Of a DNA stretch of 64,000 bases, positions 46,351-58,601 are shown piece after piece. The number at the start of each line of letters is the position of its first letter. Positions within the stretch are counted from its first letter, which is position 1. The DNA is taken from contig CM018691.1 of assembly GCA_009363875.1 (NCBI GenBank), positions 37,487,446-37,551,445 on the forward strand, in the 5' to 3' direction. The notes beneath the pieces were generated by a model. The model was not told the origin of the DNA, did not search any database, and was given only the letters and a program-made list of their open reading frames with translations. A program made the translations under genes and the position numbers. Source of the DNA: Mikania micrantha. Taxonomy: Eukaryota; Streptophyta; Magnoliopsida; Asterales; Asteraceae.

Positions 46351-47598
46351 GTACGTTCTTTTCTTGTTTATGCTAGTATATTACTGGATACCGGTGCCGA
46401 TAGGAACTTTAGATCCATCAAGTTTAGCAAATTACTAGGTATTACCTCAACACCACTAGACTATAAATATACTGTAGGATTAGCCGACGGCAAGTTGATT
46501 GAAACGCAGCACATCTTTCGAGGATGCGTTATGGCATTGACGGATCACGAACTCGAAATTGATTTGATGCCGGTAACCCTCGGAAGCTTTGATGTGGTCG
46601 TTGGAATGGATTGGTTATCTGCTAACCAAGCCGAGATTGTATGCAACGAGAAAATCGTACGAGTGACGTTGCAGAACGGTGAACAGATCTCGATTCAGGG
46701 GAAACGACGGGGAGTACCTCTGAACATCATGTCGTGCATGAAAGCAAACAAGTATCTTCAGAAGGGATACACCGCAATATTAGCTCTCATTGCGGAACAA
46801 CCGAAGAAAGAAAGGAAGATTGAGGACATAGCTGTAGTCCGCGATTTTCCCGAAGTGTTTCCGGAGGATCTACCTGGACTACCTCCGAAACGACAAGTCG
46901 AGTTTCAGATAGACCTCACACCAGGAGCAACACCGATTGCCAAAGCTCCATACCTACTCGCACCTACCGAGATGCAGGAACTGTCTAAACAGTTGCAAGA
47001 GCTGTTAGACAAGGGATTTATCAGACCAAGCTTCTCACCTTGGGGAGCACCGGTCTTGTTCGTAAAGAAGAAAGATGGATCATTCCATATGTGTATTGAC
47101 TACAGAGAGTTGAACAAGGTGACGATCAAGAATCGATACCCGTTGCCACGAATAGACGACTTGTATGATCAGTTGCAAGGGTCAAGCTACTATTCAAAGA
47201 TCGATTTAAGATCGGGTTACCATCAATTGAGGATACATGAAGATGATATTCCTAAGACTGTCTTTAGAACCCGATACGGACACTACGAATTCTTGGTTAT
47301 GTCCTTTGGACTGACCAACGCACCAGCTGTATTCATGGACCTCATGAATAGAGTGTGCAAACCCTACCTCGATAAATTCGTAATAATGTTCATTGACGAC
47401 ATCCTGATTTATTCTAAGAATCAGGAGGAACATGCTGAACATCTGAGGCTAGTCTTAGAGTTATTGAAGAAAGAGCAACTGTACGCAAAATTTTCAAAGT
47501 GCGACTTTTGGATTCGCGAAGTCCAATTTCTTGGACACGTGATTAATGAACGGGGAATACACGTAGACCCAGCCAAAATCGAAGCCATCAAAAACTAG
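46309..47598 (+). pseudogene. Element B protease and reverse transcriptase
   Basis: One long frame holds the protease active site LLDTGADR, the MPVTLGSFDVVVGMDWLS flap region, and a reverse transcriptase with MCIDYRELNK, LRSGYHQ, FGLTNAP and the catalytic FIDDILIYS. The RT core looks intact. A TAG at 47596-47598 stops it at the RT-RNase H junction (AIKN-stop-EAPK). The first residues of the frame are out-of-frame gag tail. Confidence 0.92.
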
Positions 47599-47868
47599 GA
47601 AGCACCCAAGACTCCGACCGAGGTGCGACAATTCCTAGGTCTGGCCGGGTACTACCGGAGATTCATTGAGGGATTCTCGAAGATTGCTCAATCATTGACA
47701 TCCCTGACTCATAAGGACAAGAAGTTTGACTGGGGAGACAAACAGGAAACTGCTTTCAACTTGTTGAAGCAGAAACTATGTACTGCACCTATTCTATCCT
47801 TACCGGAAGGATGCGACGATTTCGTGGTGTATTGCGACGCCTCTAAACAAGAACTAGACGACTCATGA
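47599..47868 (+). pseudogene. Element B RT-RNase H connector and start of RNase H
   Basis: Same frame as the upstream RT after the stop: VRQFLGLAGYYRRFI, then the RNase H start VVYCDASKQEL. It ends at a frame break near 47855. By comparison with C, about 24 residues (the segment around the YASRQL motif) are deleted here, with a frame change. Confidence 0.85.
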
Positions 47869-47875
47869 CCTTGAA

Positions 47876-49135
47876 TTGGGAGCGGTAGTGTTCGCTTTGA
47901 AAATCTGGCGACAATACTTGTATGGCACAAAATGCACTATCTTTACCGATCATAAGGGCCTACAACACATCTTCGACCAGAAAGAGTTAAATATGAGGCA
48001 ACGAAGGTGGGTTGAGCTTATCGGCGATTATGATTGCGCTATCAAGTACCATCCCAGGAAAGCAAACGTAGTGGCTGACGCGTTGAGCCGGAAGTTAACA
48101 ACCAAACACGTGCGCGCACTACAACTCATGATTCATTCTGAATTACCAAATCAGATACGAATCGCACAACAAGAAGCCCTAAAGGCTGAAAATCTCACTC
48201 TTGAAGCCATGCGTGGCATGGATAAGCAATTGAAGGTAAAAGATGACGGAGCTTACTATCTGGTGGATCGAATTTGGATTCCACGCTACGGGGGATTGAG
48301 GGAAGTAGTGATGGACGAAGCACACAAGAGCCGGTATTCAATACATCCGGGCTCTGACAAAATGTATCATGATCTGAAGACAACTTACTGGTGGCCGAAC
48401 ATGAAAGCCGAAATAGCAACTTACGTGAGTAAGTGTCTAACGTGCTCAAAGGTTAAAGTGGAGTACCAAAAGGCATCAGGGTTACTTCAGCAACCGGAAT
48501 TACCAATGTGGAAATGGGAGCAGATCTCCATGGACTTCATAACTAAATTACCTAAGACGGCAAGTGGTTGCGATACCATCTGGGTTATCGTAGACCGACT
48601 GAAAAAGTCCGCACATTTCCTACCTATCAAGGAGACTGACAAGTTGGACAAGCTCACCCGTATCTATCTGAAGGAAGTGGTTACTCGACACGGGGTGCCA
48701 ATCTCGATTATATCTGACCGCGACAGCCGATTCACGTCGCAATTCTGGAAGTCTTTACATAAGGCTTTGGGCACGAGATTGGACATGAGTACCACTTATC
48801 ACCCACAGACGAATGGACAGAGTGAGCGAACCATACAAACACCGGAGGACATGCTCCGGGCATGCGTTATTGACTTCGGGAGTAGCTGGGAAACTCATCT
48901 ACCGTTAGTTGAGTTTTCGTACAATAACAGCTACCACACACGCATCCAAGCTGCACCATTCGAGGCACTTTACGGACGTAAGTGTCGATCACCCATTTGC
49001 TGGGCAGAAGTTGGAGACAGCCAACTGACCGGCCCAGAGCTTGTGCACGAAACGACTGAAAAAAAAAAAATCGTGCAAATACGTAAACGAATGGCAGCAG
49101 CTCGAGACAGACAGAAAAGCTATGCTGATAAATGA
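47876..49135 (+). pseudogene. Element B RNase H end and integrase
   Basis: It contains the RNase H end (FTDHKGLQHIF, ADALSRK) and an integrase with the HHCC-like zinc domain (CLTCSKVK visible). The catalytic core has MDFITKLP, SDRDSRFTS and TNGQSERTIQ. All three expected acidic residues appear present. An A-run adds one residue near 49066 without a frame change. A TGA at 49133-49135 follows YADK. RNase H degrades the RNA template, and integrase inserts the cDNA. Confidence 0.92.
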
Positions 49136-49604
49136 CGAAGACCGTTGGAATTCCAGGTGGGAGACAAAGTGTTACTCAAGGTCTCGCCCTGGAAAGGAGT
49201 CATTCGGTTTGGCAAACGAGGCAAGTTGAACTCTCGTTATATTGGACCTTTCGAGATTACAAAACGAATAGGCCCCGTAGCCTACGAACTGAACCTGCCA
49301 GTTGAACTGAGCAGTGTGCACAACGTATTCCACATCTCGAATCTCAAAAAAATGCCAATCCGATGAGACACTTGTTATTCCTCTTGAGGAAATACAGATC
49401 GATGAACAACTGAACTTCGTTGAGGAACCGGTGGAAATTATGGACCGGGAAACCAAGAAGCTCAAACTCAGCAAAATCCCGATTGTGAAGGTGCGATGGA
49501 ATTCACGACGAGGACCGGAATTCACGTGGGAACGTGAAGATCAGATGAAACAGAAATATCCACACCTGTTCGCGGAACAGACAAACACTGGCAACGCAAG
49601 TTGA
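49136..49604 (+). pseudogene. Element B integrase tail and chromodomain
   Basis: The tail RPLEFQVGDKVLLKVSPWKG...GPVAYELNLP continues in frame to an A7 run at about 49346-49352, where one extra base shifts the frame. The next frame carries the chromodomain-like end KIPIVKVRWNSRRG...FTWEREDQMKQKYPHLF, ending at 49604. The Tekay/Del-type C-terminus agrees with A and C. Confidence 0.88.
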
Positions 49605-49609
49605 ATTTC

Positions 49610-49639
49610 GGGACGAAATTATGTCTAACAAGGGGAGGA
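49610..49639 (+). other. Palindrome and polypurine tract of B
   Basis: AATTTCGGGACGAAATT is followed by AACAAGGGGAGGA directly before the 3' LTR. The arrangement equals that of A, C and the left relic. Confidence 0.8.
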
Positions 49640-52255
49640 TGTGACACCCCATAATTTCCAGGTCAGATTATCATTTATTTAAATGTTTATTTAAATGCTT
49701 TATGTACACGTGGCGCTAGAATTAGATTAATTTAGTGTGACACGTGGCACGACAGTACGAACATAGACACATGACTAGATAATTCGTAGAATTATCGGCA
49801 AGTAGCATACACATGTCAAAACATACGAACGTTGGTGAACGTCAAGCGCATTGTGTAGCACAACACTCGAAACCTCACGAAACACTCACACATTGAACTA
49901 GGAAGTTTAAACGAGGCCAAACGATGTTCGGAAGCGTGAAAACGGCGACGAACGGATCAAATCCATTAAAAAGGGGCTTATTGGGCTCTCCAGGAGCCCA
50001 CCGCGGTACGCGGTGGCCCAACAGGAAGCCCATCCGCGATACGCGACCAACATCGCGGGGGTCAGATCTCCGGAATCCTCCGCGGTACGCGGAGATAGTT
50101 TAAACACCCCATCGCGGTACACGACGCAGCTCTGACGACAAAATCTTATAAAACCAAGAACTTTATGGCTAGCCTACCCTCCACCATCATTTTGTTCGAC
50201 CTTACACGCCATAGTCCGGCTCTATCTCCCCCAATCACTTCTGATACACCCAAGAACTCCATTGGAAGCCATTTTTGAACACATTGAAGCTCAAGAACCT
50301 TGAAGGAAGCCCTCTAAACTCTCATCCTCCATCACCACCTTCTTGTTCCTATCAAGACCCACGAACCAGGAGGTCTAGAAGCTGTCCTTACCATCTTCTC
50401 AGGATCTTGAAGCTTCAAAAGGTAGTTCTACACTTCTTGTGGTTCAAAACCATCATATCTCGCACCTACACCCTCACAAACACACATGCAAGCTTGCTAG
50501 CCTTGCATGCATGAATTTCTTCATATTTTAATCTGGGTTTGTTGATAAATCTACTGTACATGATGATCTATGATGATAATATGTTGAAATGTGATGATCT
50601 AAGATGATGGGTTTAAGCCTTGGTGCTTAAAATGAAGATTTGTGATATCATATTGCCATGCATGTATGATCCATGAGTATTGGAATGATTTTGTGTATGT
50701 AGAAATGTTTCTTGTTGATATTGGAATAGGATTACATGGCTAGATGATGTTAGAATGGTTAAAACTATGATTTTAGTGAATCTTTCTATTTTTAGAAACT
50801 TTTATTGTCAAGGTATTGTTTGAGATGAGTTCATGAGCATGCATGTATGTAGGATTGCTCTTAGGATGATAATATGATGATTGAAATACTTGGAATGTGA
50901 TTTTGATAATGTTTATGGTCATATTTAGCATTATTACTATTTTTAGTAACTTTTTGGGCCAAGATGTTGATAGGTGATGAATTTGGTTATGTTGATATAT
51001 CTCCATGATGCTAGGTAGCCTATTATGATGATTGGTGATGTGAAAATTAGTTTAGAAATGTTAAAATGGTTATTTCTATGCAAAATCACAAAGTTACTAT
51101 TTTTAGTAACTTTATTTTTACAAAAACCGACTTGTTAACATTTTTGTGTGATTTGAGCATGACTAAGTGATTGTTATGTTATAACATGATGATTAGATGC
51201 TAAGTTAGATGGTTTCCGATGTACATATGCTAGAAATGGGAACTTTCCGTTTTAGGAAACTTTTATGCACAAACATGTTATAAACGACTTATGTGAAATC
51301 GCATGATGATGTGTTATGTGTTAACATGATCCCGTAGGATTATTGAACATGTTAGAACTATAAAACCGATATGCTTTGTGAACTTTCCATAAATGGAAAC
51401 TTACTATAAATAGTAAGTTGTCCATAGACGCGATTTACGCGTTTTGCACACGACAAACACTTACACGAATGCTACACGATTCACAAACAGTCACACGGTT
51501 CACCAACGAGTCGTTGACTTGACACGGTCAACTTTGGTCAAACACAGTCAAACACGGTCAAACACGGTCAATATGGACCAACATGAGCAAACACGGTCAT
51601 TGTAGACCGACACGGACAAACATGAACAACCAAGGGTTGTTGGACACAAACACGAGCACTAACACGAACACTAGCACGGTCACTTACACAAACTCACGTA
51701 CGGTATACGCTATAGGTTGCCGGTGACCGACGCGCTACTTGACGATTCAGGAGCTTACGCTTACATACATTCGTATCACTAAGGTGAGTTTACGGCCCCT
51801 CTTTACTCGTTTTCAAACTCTTTTAAATAGGGGGAGAATACTTGTTGCATCGAGTCAAACATCTATTACTGTACAAACATTTTGGTGTATGCTGGTTTAT
51901 TAGACAAACATTAAGTGTTGTAATCGTAAGAAGTCCTCACAAAGTCTTACCGTTAATGTACAAACAACGAGGCGAGTTTGAATGGATCCGTTTGGGGTGT
52001 GACTAACCCCGCGTGGCGAAATATTGACTGGATGTCATAACACGTGAAAACTTGACCTATCTTGCCATGTTATTACGAGACATGGCGGAGGCAAAGACTA
52101 ACAAGTCTAGTTCGGTAGTGACGCACTGACACTTTGGGCCAAGGGCTCGGTACTAACATTTGATAAACAGCATGACACACTTTTATTACTATATATATAT
52201 ATCAAAACCTGTGAACTCACCAACCATTGTGTTGACACTTTTCAAACTCCTATTC
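49640..52255 (+). repeat. 3' LTR of element B (truncated)
   Basis: Matches 41460-44074 almost base for base, then stops at 52255 in the candidate intron acceptor region (TATTC). Unrelated AT-rich DNA follows. The final ~340 bp and the flanking duplication are lost. Confidence 0.93.
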
Positions 52256-52502
52256 ATTATTATTTGATATATTACATTTTTACCATCTAACGACATTAAA
52301 TTATTAAAAATTATAAATATCCCTAAACAATAATTATTATCATTATTATTTCTTTTTTTAGTTAGAATTTAAAACTTTTGAATTATGTATCTCGATAATT
52401 AAATTTAGTTAAATTGCTATTCATTGATTAAAATTAATTGAATATTTGAATATGATATTTGAAAATTTTAAATTTAATAATTATTGATCAAATGGAAAGT
52501 TT
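52256..52502. repeat. AT-rich fragment of the Helitron-like repeat
   Basis: 52330-52500 resembles 9270-9400 in copy 1 (AATTGCTATTCATTGATTAAAATTAATTGAAT against AATTGCTACTTATTTATTAAAATTAATTGAAT). No ends are visible. It fills the junction between truncated B and the next LTR. Confidence 0.4.
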
Positions 52503-52667
52503 TGTGACACCCCGTAATTTCCAGGTCAGCAAACGATTAAATTAAATGTTTATATAAATTATTCCATTACATGTGGCACGAAAGTACAAACACAGTCGCA
52601 CAACAGGATAATTTGATGAATTATCAGAAAACGCACACACGTGTCAGAAATCACGAACGTTGGTGAA
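52503..52667 (+). mobile_element. Start of LTR B' (B-related)
   Basis: TGTGACACCCCGTAATTTCCAGGTCAG is homologous to the first 190 bp of B's LTR, with clear divergence. It is cut after GTGAA by element C. The remainder of this LTR reappears at 63376. Confidence 0.75.
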
Positions 52668-55119
52668 TGTCACACCCCGAGCCGGCGGGACGGATCGACT
52701 TTCCCGTCGGGCGGAAGGTTCCCGGGGTGCGATTTCATGAGTGATAATCGTGATGATCAGATTGTTTACATAGCATCAACATTGAGAATAACTAAAGCAC
52801 AATATAGCATTAAACTAGGATTACAAAGTTAAATTACAAATGTCAATGTTTGATAATTTAACTAAGTAAACCTATCAAAAGAATCAAATGTTTACTATCG
52901 TGTATCTGTACAAGATATCAAAATATATTCACAACTTTCATCAAAAGATGTGCTTTTCCAAAATCTACTAGGTCCTCTAACTGGGCATCCTAGTATGCAT
53001 TCCTGAGCCTTAGCTTAATCCTGTACGTCACCTGAGAAAGCATGTAAGAAAACAAAGTCAACACAATGATTGGTGAGTTCATATAGTTTAATAGTTGAAA
53101 AATAGCTTTAGCAAACCTCTTTCGGTAACAACCTTAATCTCATTAACATCACCTGTAATATCCAATTCGGTATGCTTATATATAGGGTATATGTAGGGTC
53201 GAACTTACCGCCCGCCCAGCCACCGTCCCACCACATACTAAATCACATATGACATTGTTGTTGATGATAATTAAGCGTTTTACCTACAACCCAAATCCCG
53301 TCTTCGGCATAGCTTTTGCATACTGTTTAAAAGTTTACAAGTTTATAGCATTCACGTAGTTTAGCCTTTAAGTATGTTGTACAAGGATAATAGTTTCACT
53401 AAATCGTAGTTTAGCATTCACGAATCTCATGCATGGGTACAAGCTTTGCTCTAGCATAGTTTAGCATTACGTAGCCCATGATTAGATACAAGCTTTGCTC
53501 TAGCATAGTTTAGCCATTACGTATCTCATGAATTGATTCTAGCTTAGCATCAGAATAGTTTAGCATTCACGTATCTCATATATGTAGATACAAGCCTTGC
53601 TCTAGCATAGTTTGGCATTCACGTATCTCATATATAGACACAAGCTTAGCATTCGCATAGTTTAGCATTCACGTATCTCATGCATAGATACCAGCTTGCA
53701 ATAGCATAGTTTGGCATTCACGTATCTCATGCATAGATACAAGTTTAGCATTCCCATAGTTTAGCACTCACGTATCTTATGCATAGATACCAGCTTGCAA
53801 TAGCATAGTTTGGCATTCACGTATCTCATGCATAGATACAAGCTTAGCATTTAGCATATGAATGTAGTTTTTTTTTTAGCATTTAGCATCTAGTTGTAGC
53901 ATATAGTTTGAGTATATAGTTCATAGCATTCGCATTAACATATAGTTTAGCATGTAGCTTGTACCATTAGCATGTAACATTAGCATATAGTTTAACATGT
54001 AGCTTGTAGCATTAGCATGTAGCATTAGCATATAGTTTAACATGTAGCTTGTAGCATTAGCATTAGCATTAGCATCGAGTTATAGCATATAGCATGTAGT
54101 TTCTAGCATTAGCATTAGCATCTAGTTGTAGCATGTAGTTTATAGCATTAGCATTAGCATCTAGTTGTAGCATGTAGTTTATAGCATTAGCATTAGCATC
54201 TAGTTGTAGCATGTAACATGTAGTTTCTAGCATTAGCATTTAGTTGGAGCCTGTAGCATATAGCATTAGTATTATCATTAGCATGTAGCATTAGCACTTA
54301 GATTAAAGTCTTAGCTTTTAGCTTTTGGAATGAGTGTATCGAACAATAGCATTAGTATTAGCATTATGAATAAGTGTAAAAGCATTTATAAAACATTTCA
54401 ATACTTGTTTAAAATGTATAACATGCTTCTCAGTCCCGAGATAAAACAAATTAGTTTGAAAAGGGACAAATGAACTCACTTTATTGTTGAAGTGGTTGAT
54501 TTAGCTTAAATTAGAATGCACGCGCTCGTTGTAGTATTTGTTGTTATGTAACTTCTAATAAAAATGAACTTATTTTAATTATTTTAAAAGTGGTTATTCC
54601 TAGTAAATCTTCTAATTTGTTTTTCTTTATTTTATTATCGTTCGTTTCGTTTTCGTTTCGTCAGAACGTGTCACCATTGCGCGTATTCGTTCGAATCGTC
54701 ACCCGAACGAACACGACGTTGGTTTCACTTTCTGATTCTTGTTTTCTACTTTTCAGTCATCGTTTCAGGACGTTAAACTTTCAGATTTATTCGTACAGAT
54801 CGTCACCTATACGAATAATTCGTCGATTTAGCATTCTGCAACGACATCTGTTATGGTTTTGTTCTGTTTAACCTCACATACGTATATACATAATAGCATT
54901 ACATCAAGCATTTGTGTATCAGTTCGGTGTTGTCTGATGTGTTTCTAACTGTTAAACCATGAGATTTAATCAGGTATCAGAAACAGTTGCATAATAGTTT
55001 AGTGTCAAGCATCACAATGTTAATAGCATATAGATTGTTCACGTAGTTTGTACCTGAGTTACTGTGCAAGTTACTGTTGAGATCACTGTTCCGGTAACGT
55101 TTCAGGCACTAATGTTACA
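52668..55119 (-). repeat. Left (3') LTR of element C
   Basis: 2,452 bp. It matches the right LTR from both ends, but its centre (about 54060-54545) differs. Here there are extra TAGCATT repeats and the donor-like GTGAGTTCA (54479), while the GGTTCG block and TATA box of the right LTR are absent. The acceptor-like CTTTCTCAG is at 53032-53033. Confidence 0.9.
53395..54300 (-). repeat. TAGCAT/GTATCTCATGCATAGATAC repeat array
   Basis: Units of ~55-60 bp contain TAGCATAGTTTAGCATTCAC, then GTATCT-CATGCAT-AGATAC, an exact 6-bp inverted repeat in several copies. Where one arm reads AGACAC (53634-53641), the minus strand keeps a G-T pair. From about 53850 the array becomes simple TAGCATT repeats. A copy lies at 60720-61345 in the right LTR. 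Confidence 0.75.
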
Positions 55120-55160
55120 GTCTCCCCTTGTTAGAGAAATTTCGTCCCGAAATTTAAGAA
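55120..55160 (-). other. Polypurine tract and palindrome of C
   Basis: The minus strand reads AAATTTCGGGACGAAATTT, TCTAACAAGGGGAGAC and then the LTR. This is the plus-strand primer for DNA synthesis. Confidence 0.8.
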
Positions 55161-55202
55161 TCATTATCCAGTACGGCTTCCTCTGTAAACAGCTGGGGAT
55201 AC

Positions 55203-55865
55203 TTAGACTTCATGTGATCTTCGCGTTCCCAAGTGAACTCGGTTCCGCGCTTTGAGTTCCAACGAGCCTTTGACAATCGGAATACGGCTTCGCCTCAGTT
55301 TCTTAACCTTGCCATCCATAATCTCCAAAGGTTCTTCAACAAACTGTAAATGTTCATCCAATTGAATTTCTTCAACTGGTATAACGAGTGATTCGTCGGC
55401 AAGGCATTTCTTCAAGTTTGAGACGTGAAACACGTCGTGCACACCACTATGTTCATCCGGTAACCTTAGTCTATACGCCACAGGACCAATGCGCTCGATG
55501 ATCTCGAACGGTCCCACGTATCGTGGTGCTACTTTGCCTTTCTTTCCAAAACGGACTACGGCTTTCCATGGGGATACCTTTAACATGACGCGGTCTCCCA
55601 CTTGGAATTCCAACGGCTTGCGCCGTTTGTCGGCATAGCTCTTTTGTCTGCTTCGGGTTGCTTGTAGTCTTTGTTGTATCTGAGCAATTTTGTCTGTAGT
55701 TTCTTGAATGAGTTCTGGCCCAGTTAATCGATTATCTCCCACTTCATACCAACAGATCGGCGATCGACATTTTCTACCATAAAGAGCCTCGAACGGTGCA
55801 CATCCGAGCTGCTGTGATAACTGTTGTTGTAGGAGTATTCGATCAGTGGTAAATGAGAATCCCAA
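55203..55865 (-). pseudogene. Element C integrase C-terminus and chromodomain
   Basis: Carries FEALYGRKCRSPICW, the VGDRVMLKVSPWK tail, GPVAYRLRLPDE and HVSNLKKCLADE, then enters the chromodomain (RRSRIPIVK). A frame change near 55270 turns the expected VKVRWNS...FTWERED end into unrelated residues. The second copy at 62647-63375 keeps it intact. The upstream boundary is a one-base loss near 55806. Confidence 0.9.
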
Positions 55866-57265
55866 TTCCCACCGAAGTCTAAAACACAGGTTCTCAACAT
55901 GTCCTCCAGGGTCTGTGTAGTACGTTCGCTCTGACCATCCGTTTGTGGATGGTAGGCTGTACTCAGGTTTAAGTGTGTCCCTAGAGATTTCTGCAATGAT
56001 TTCCAGAACCTTGATGTGAATCTACTATCACGATCTGAGATAATAGACAATGGCACACCATGGCGTATCACTATCTCGTTGATGTAGAGTTTCGCTAGTT
56101 TATCCATCGTGTAAGTTTCTCGCATTGGCAAGAAATGAGCAGATTTGGTTAATCGATCAATGATAACCCAAATAGTGTCATGACCACTGGAAGTGCGGGG
56201 TAGCTTGGTAACAAAGTCCATAGCTATCTGTTCCCACTTCCAAAGTGGAATTTCAGGCTGTTCCAGTAAACCTGACGGTTTCTGGTGTTCCGCCTTCACT
56301 TTGGCACACGTAAGGCATCGACCAACGTACTCGGCTATGTCTTTCTTCATACCCGGCCACCAATAAAACGCCCGTAAGTCTTGGTACATTTTATCAGCAC
56401 CGGGATGCACAGAGTACTTGGTCTTGTGTGCTTCATCAAAGATAAGCTTTCTCAATTCATCCACTACAGGAATCCATACACGATCCTTGTAGTAGACGAT
56501 TCCATCAGGCTTTGTTTCAAGTTGCTTTTCTGCTCCACAATCTAGTTCTTTCTTCAGGTTTCCTCGTTCAACAGCCTCTTGTTGTGCTTGAATAATGTTA
56601 TCGTATAAGCTTGTCTGCACAGTCATCCCCATTGCTCTAACGCGCAAGGGTTTGACCCGTTCCTTCCGACTCAAGGCATCTGCTACAACGTTCACCTTGC
56701 CCGGATGGTACTTGATTACACAGTCGTAATCATTCAGAAGTTCAACCCAACGTCGCTGTCGCATGTTGAGTTCCTTCTGATCGAATATGTGTTGCAGACT
56801 CTTGTGATCAGTAAATATGGTACACTTGGTGCCATATAAGTAATGTCTCCAAATCTTCAATGCGAATACCACTGCTCCCAGTTCCAGATCATGAGTAGTG
56901 TAGTTCTTCTCATGAATCTTCAGTTGTCTCGAAGCATATGCGATAACTTTGTCTCGTTGCATCAGTACACAACCGAGTCCCTGATGGGATGCATCACAGT
57001 AAACTACAAAGTCATCACAACCGTCTGGGAGAGATAAGATTGGAGCATCACATAGCTTTTGCTTCAAAGTCTGAAAGGCATCTTCTTGCTTCTGTTCCCA
57101 AACAAACGGCTTGCTTTTCTGTGTCAACTTGGTGAGTGGCAGGGCTATCTTAGAAAAGTTTGAGATAAACCTTCTATAATAGCCTGCTAATCCTAGAAAG
57201 GAACGTATCTCCGTCGGTGTCTTCGGAGTATCCCAGTTCTTTATTGCTTCGATCTTGGCAGGTCT
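55807..57265 (-). pseudogene. Element C RNase H and integrase core
   Basis: An open frame from the connector through RNase H (VVYCDASHQGLGCVLMQRDK, YASRQL, FTDHKSLQHIF, ADALSRKE) to integrase (YWWPGMKKDIAEYV, CLTCAKVK, MDFVTKLP, SDRDSRFTS, TDGQSERTTQ). All expected DDE acidic residues are visible. It ends at a one-base loss near 55806, where the duplicate copy at 63331 has an extra A. Confidence 0.92.
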
Positions 57266-57908
57266 ACGTGTATTCCCTTGCTGTTAACTACATGACCCAG
57301 GAATTGAACCTCTTTTAACCAAAATTCACACTTAGAGAATTTGGCATAGAGTTTCTCTTCCTTCAACAGTTCCAAGATCATTCTAAGATGTTGCTCGTGC
57401 TCTGCTTTGCTTTTGGAATAGATCAGTTTGTCATCAATGAAGACAATGACAAACTGATCTAAATACGGCTTGCACACTCGGTTCATGAGATCCATGAAAA
57501 CCGCTGGTGCATTCGTCAAACCAAAAGGCATCACCATAAACTCGTAATGCCCGTATCTGGTACGAAACGCCATCTTTGGTATGTCTTCGTCTTGGACTCT
57601 AAGCTGATGGTATCCGGACCGTAAATCAACCTTCAAAAAGTACTGAGCTCCTTGCAGTTGGTCAAACAAATCATCAATCCTCGGTAATGGATACCGATTC
57701 TTGATGGTTAGTTTGTTTAGCTCCCTGTAGTCTATGCACATACGAAAGGATCCATCCTTCTTCTTCACGAACAAAACCGGAGCTCCCCAAGGTGAGTAGC
57801 TCGGTCGGATGAAACCTTTGTCGAGTAGCTCCTGTAGTTGATTCGACAATTCCTGCATCTCTGAAGGTGCTAACCTGTAAGGAGATTTAGCAACAGGTGT
57901 TGCTCCAG
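57266..57908 (-). pseudogene. Element C reverse transcriptase
   Basis: RT motifs: MCIDYRELNK, LRSGYHQLR, FGLTNAPAVFMD and FIDDKLIYS, where B has FIDDILIYS; the substituted Lys follows the catalytic aspartates. The frame is bounded by apparent one-base losses near 57910 (protease side) and 57268 (RNase H side). The domain is therefore complete but not joined to its neighbours. Confidence 0.9.
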
Positions 57909-58601
57909 GATCAAATCAATACGAAACTCTACTGGTCGCACAGGTGGCAAACCGGGTAGGTCTTTAGGAAACACTTCGGGGTATTCCTTTACTATCGGCA
58001 CATCTTGTATCGTTTTCTTGTCTTTCTCTTTCTCCACCACGTGAGCCAAGAAAGCTATACATTTCTTCTGTAGACACTTACACGCTTTTATGCATGATAT
58101 GATTTTGACACTACGCTTTGCTTGATCCCCACGAACTTCCAATACACGATCATTCGCCAATGGAATCCGAAGTAGCTTTTCAGAACAGATGACTTCTACT
58201 CTATTGAGAGATAGCCAATCCATCCCAACAATGATGTCAAAACTGCCCAACTCCATCGGTAGCAAGTCAATGGTAAATGTGTGATCAGTGAGTGTAAGTG
58301 GGCAGTTCCTAATTATAGTGCTAAATGTGATTTGTTTCCTGTTTGCTACTTCGATAATGTAAGGGGAGTCTAAAGTTTCCTCAGTAAGGTTAAGTTGGCA
58401 TGCAAAATCAGATGAAATAAAACTATGGTCTGCACCAGTGTCAAACAAAATAGATGCGTAAGAGTCATGTAAAAGAAATGTACCAGTGACCACATTAGGG
58501 TCTTGGCGTGCTGCATTGGCTCCTATAACAAAAGCCCTTCCACGAGGTGCTTGTGCTCCTTGTTGCGCTCTTTTCGGGCAGTCTCTGGAGAAATGACCCA
58601 C
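57909..58601 (-). pseudogene. Element C last zinc knuckle and protease
   Basis: Starts within the knuckle CYNCGEVGHFSRDC and reaches the aspartic protease active site LFDTGADHSF, then MELGSFDIIVGMDWLS and the linker EYPEVFPKDLPGLPP. The catalytic DTG is intact. The frame is lost at RIDL, just before the RT. Confidence 0.9.

Larger units (their letters stand above)
41460..52255 (+). mobile_element. Element B: Ty3/gypsy with truncated 3' LTR
   Basis: The plus-strand order is 5' LTR, primer-binding site, leader, gag, protease, reverse transcriptase, RNase H, integrase, chromodomain, polypurine tract, then a 3' LTR missing its last ~340 bp. About 20 mismatches were counted between the LTRs. It inserted into LTR D after TCAAC (41455-41459); the matching duplication is lost with the right end. 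The coding region carries four in-frame stops, two frameshifts and an RNase H deletion. Confidence 0.95.

Noticed and set aside
54590..54871. Plus-strand ORF shared with 61964-62398
   Set aside because: It is present twice only because the LTR is duplicated, and it is antisense to the element; no domain is visible.
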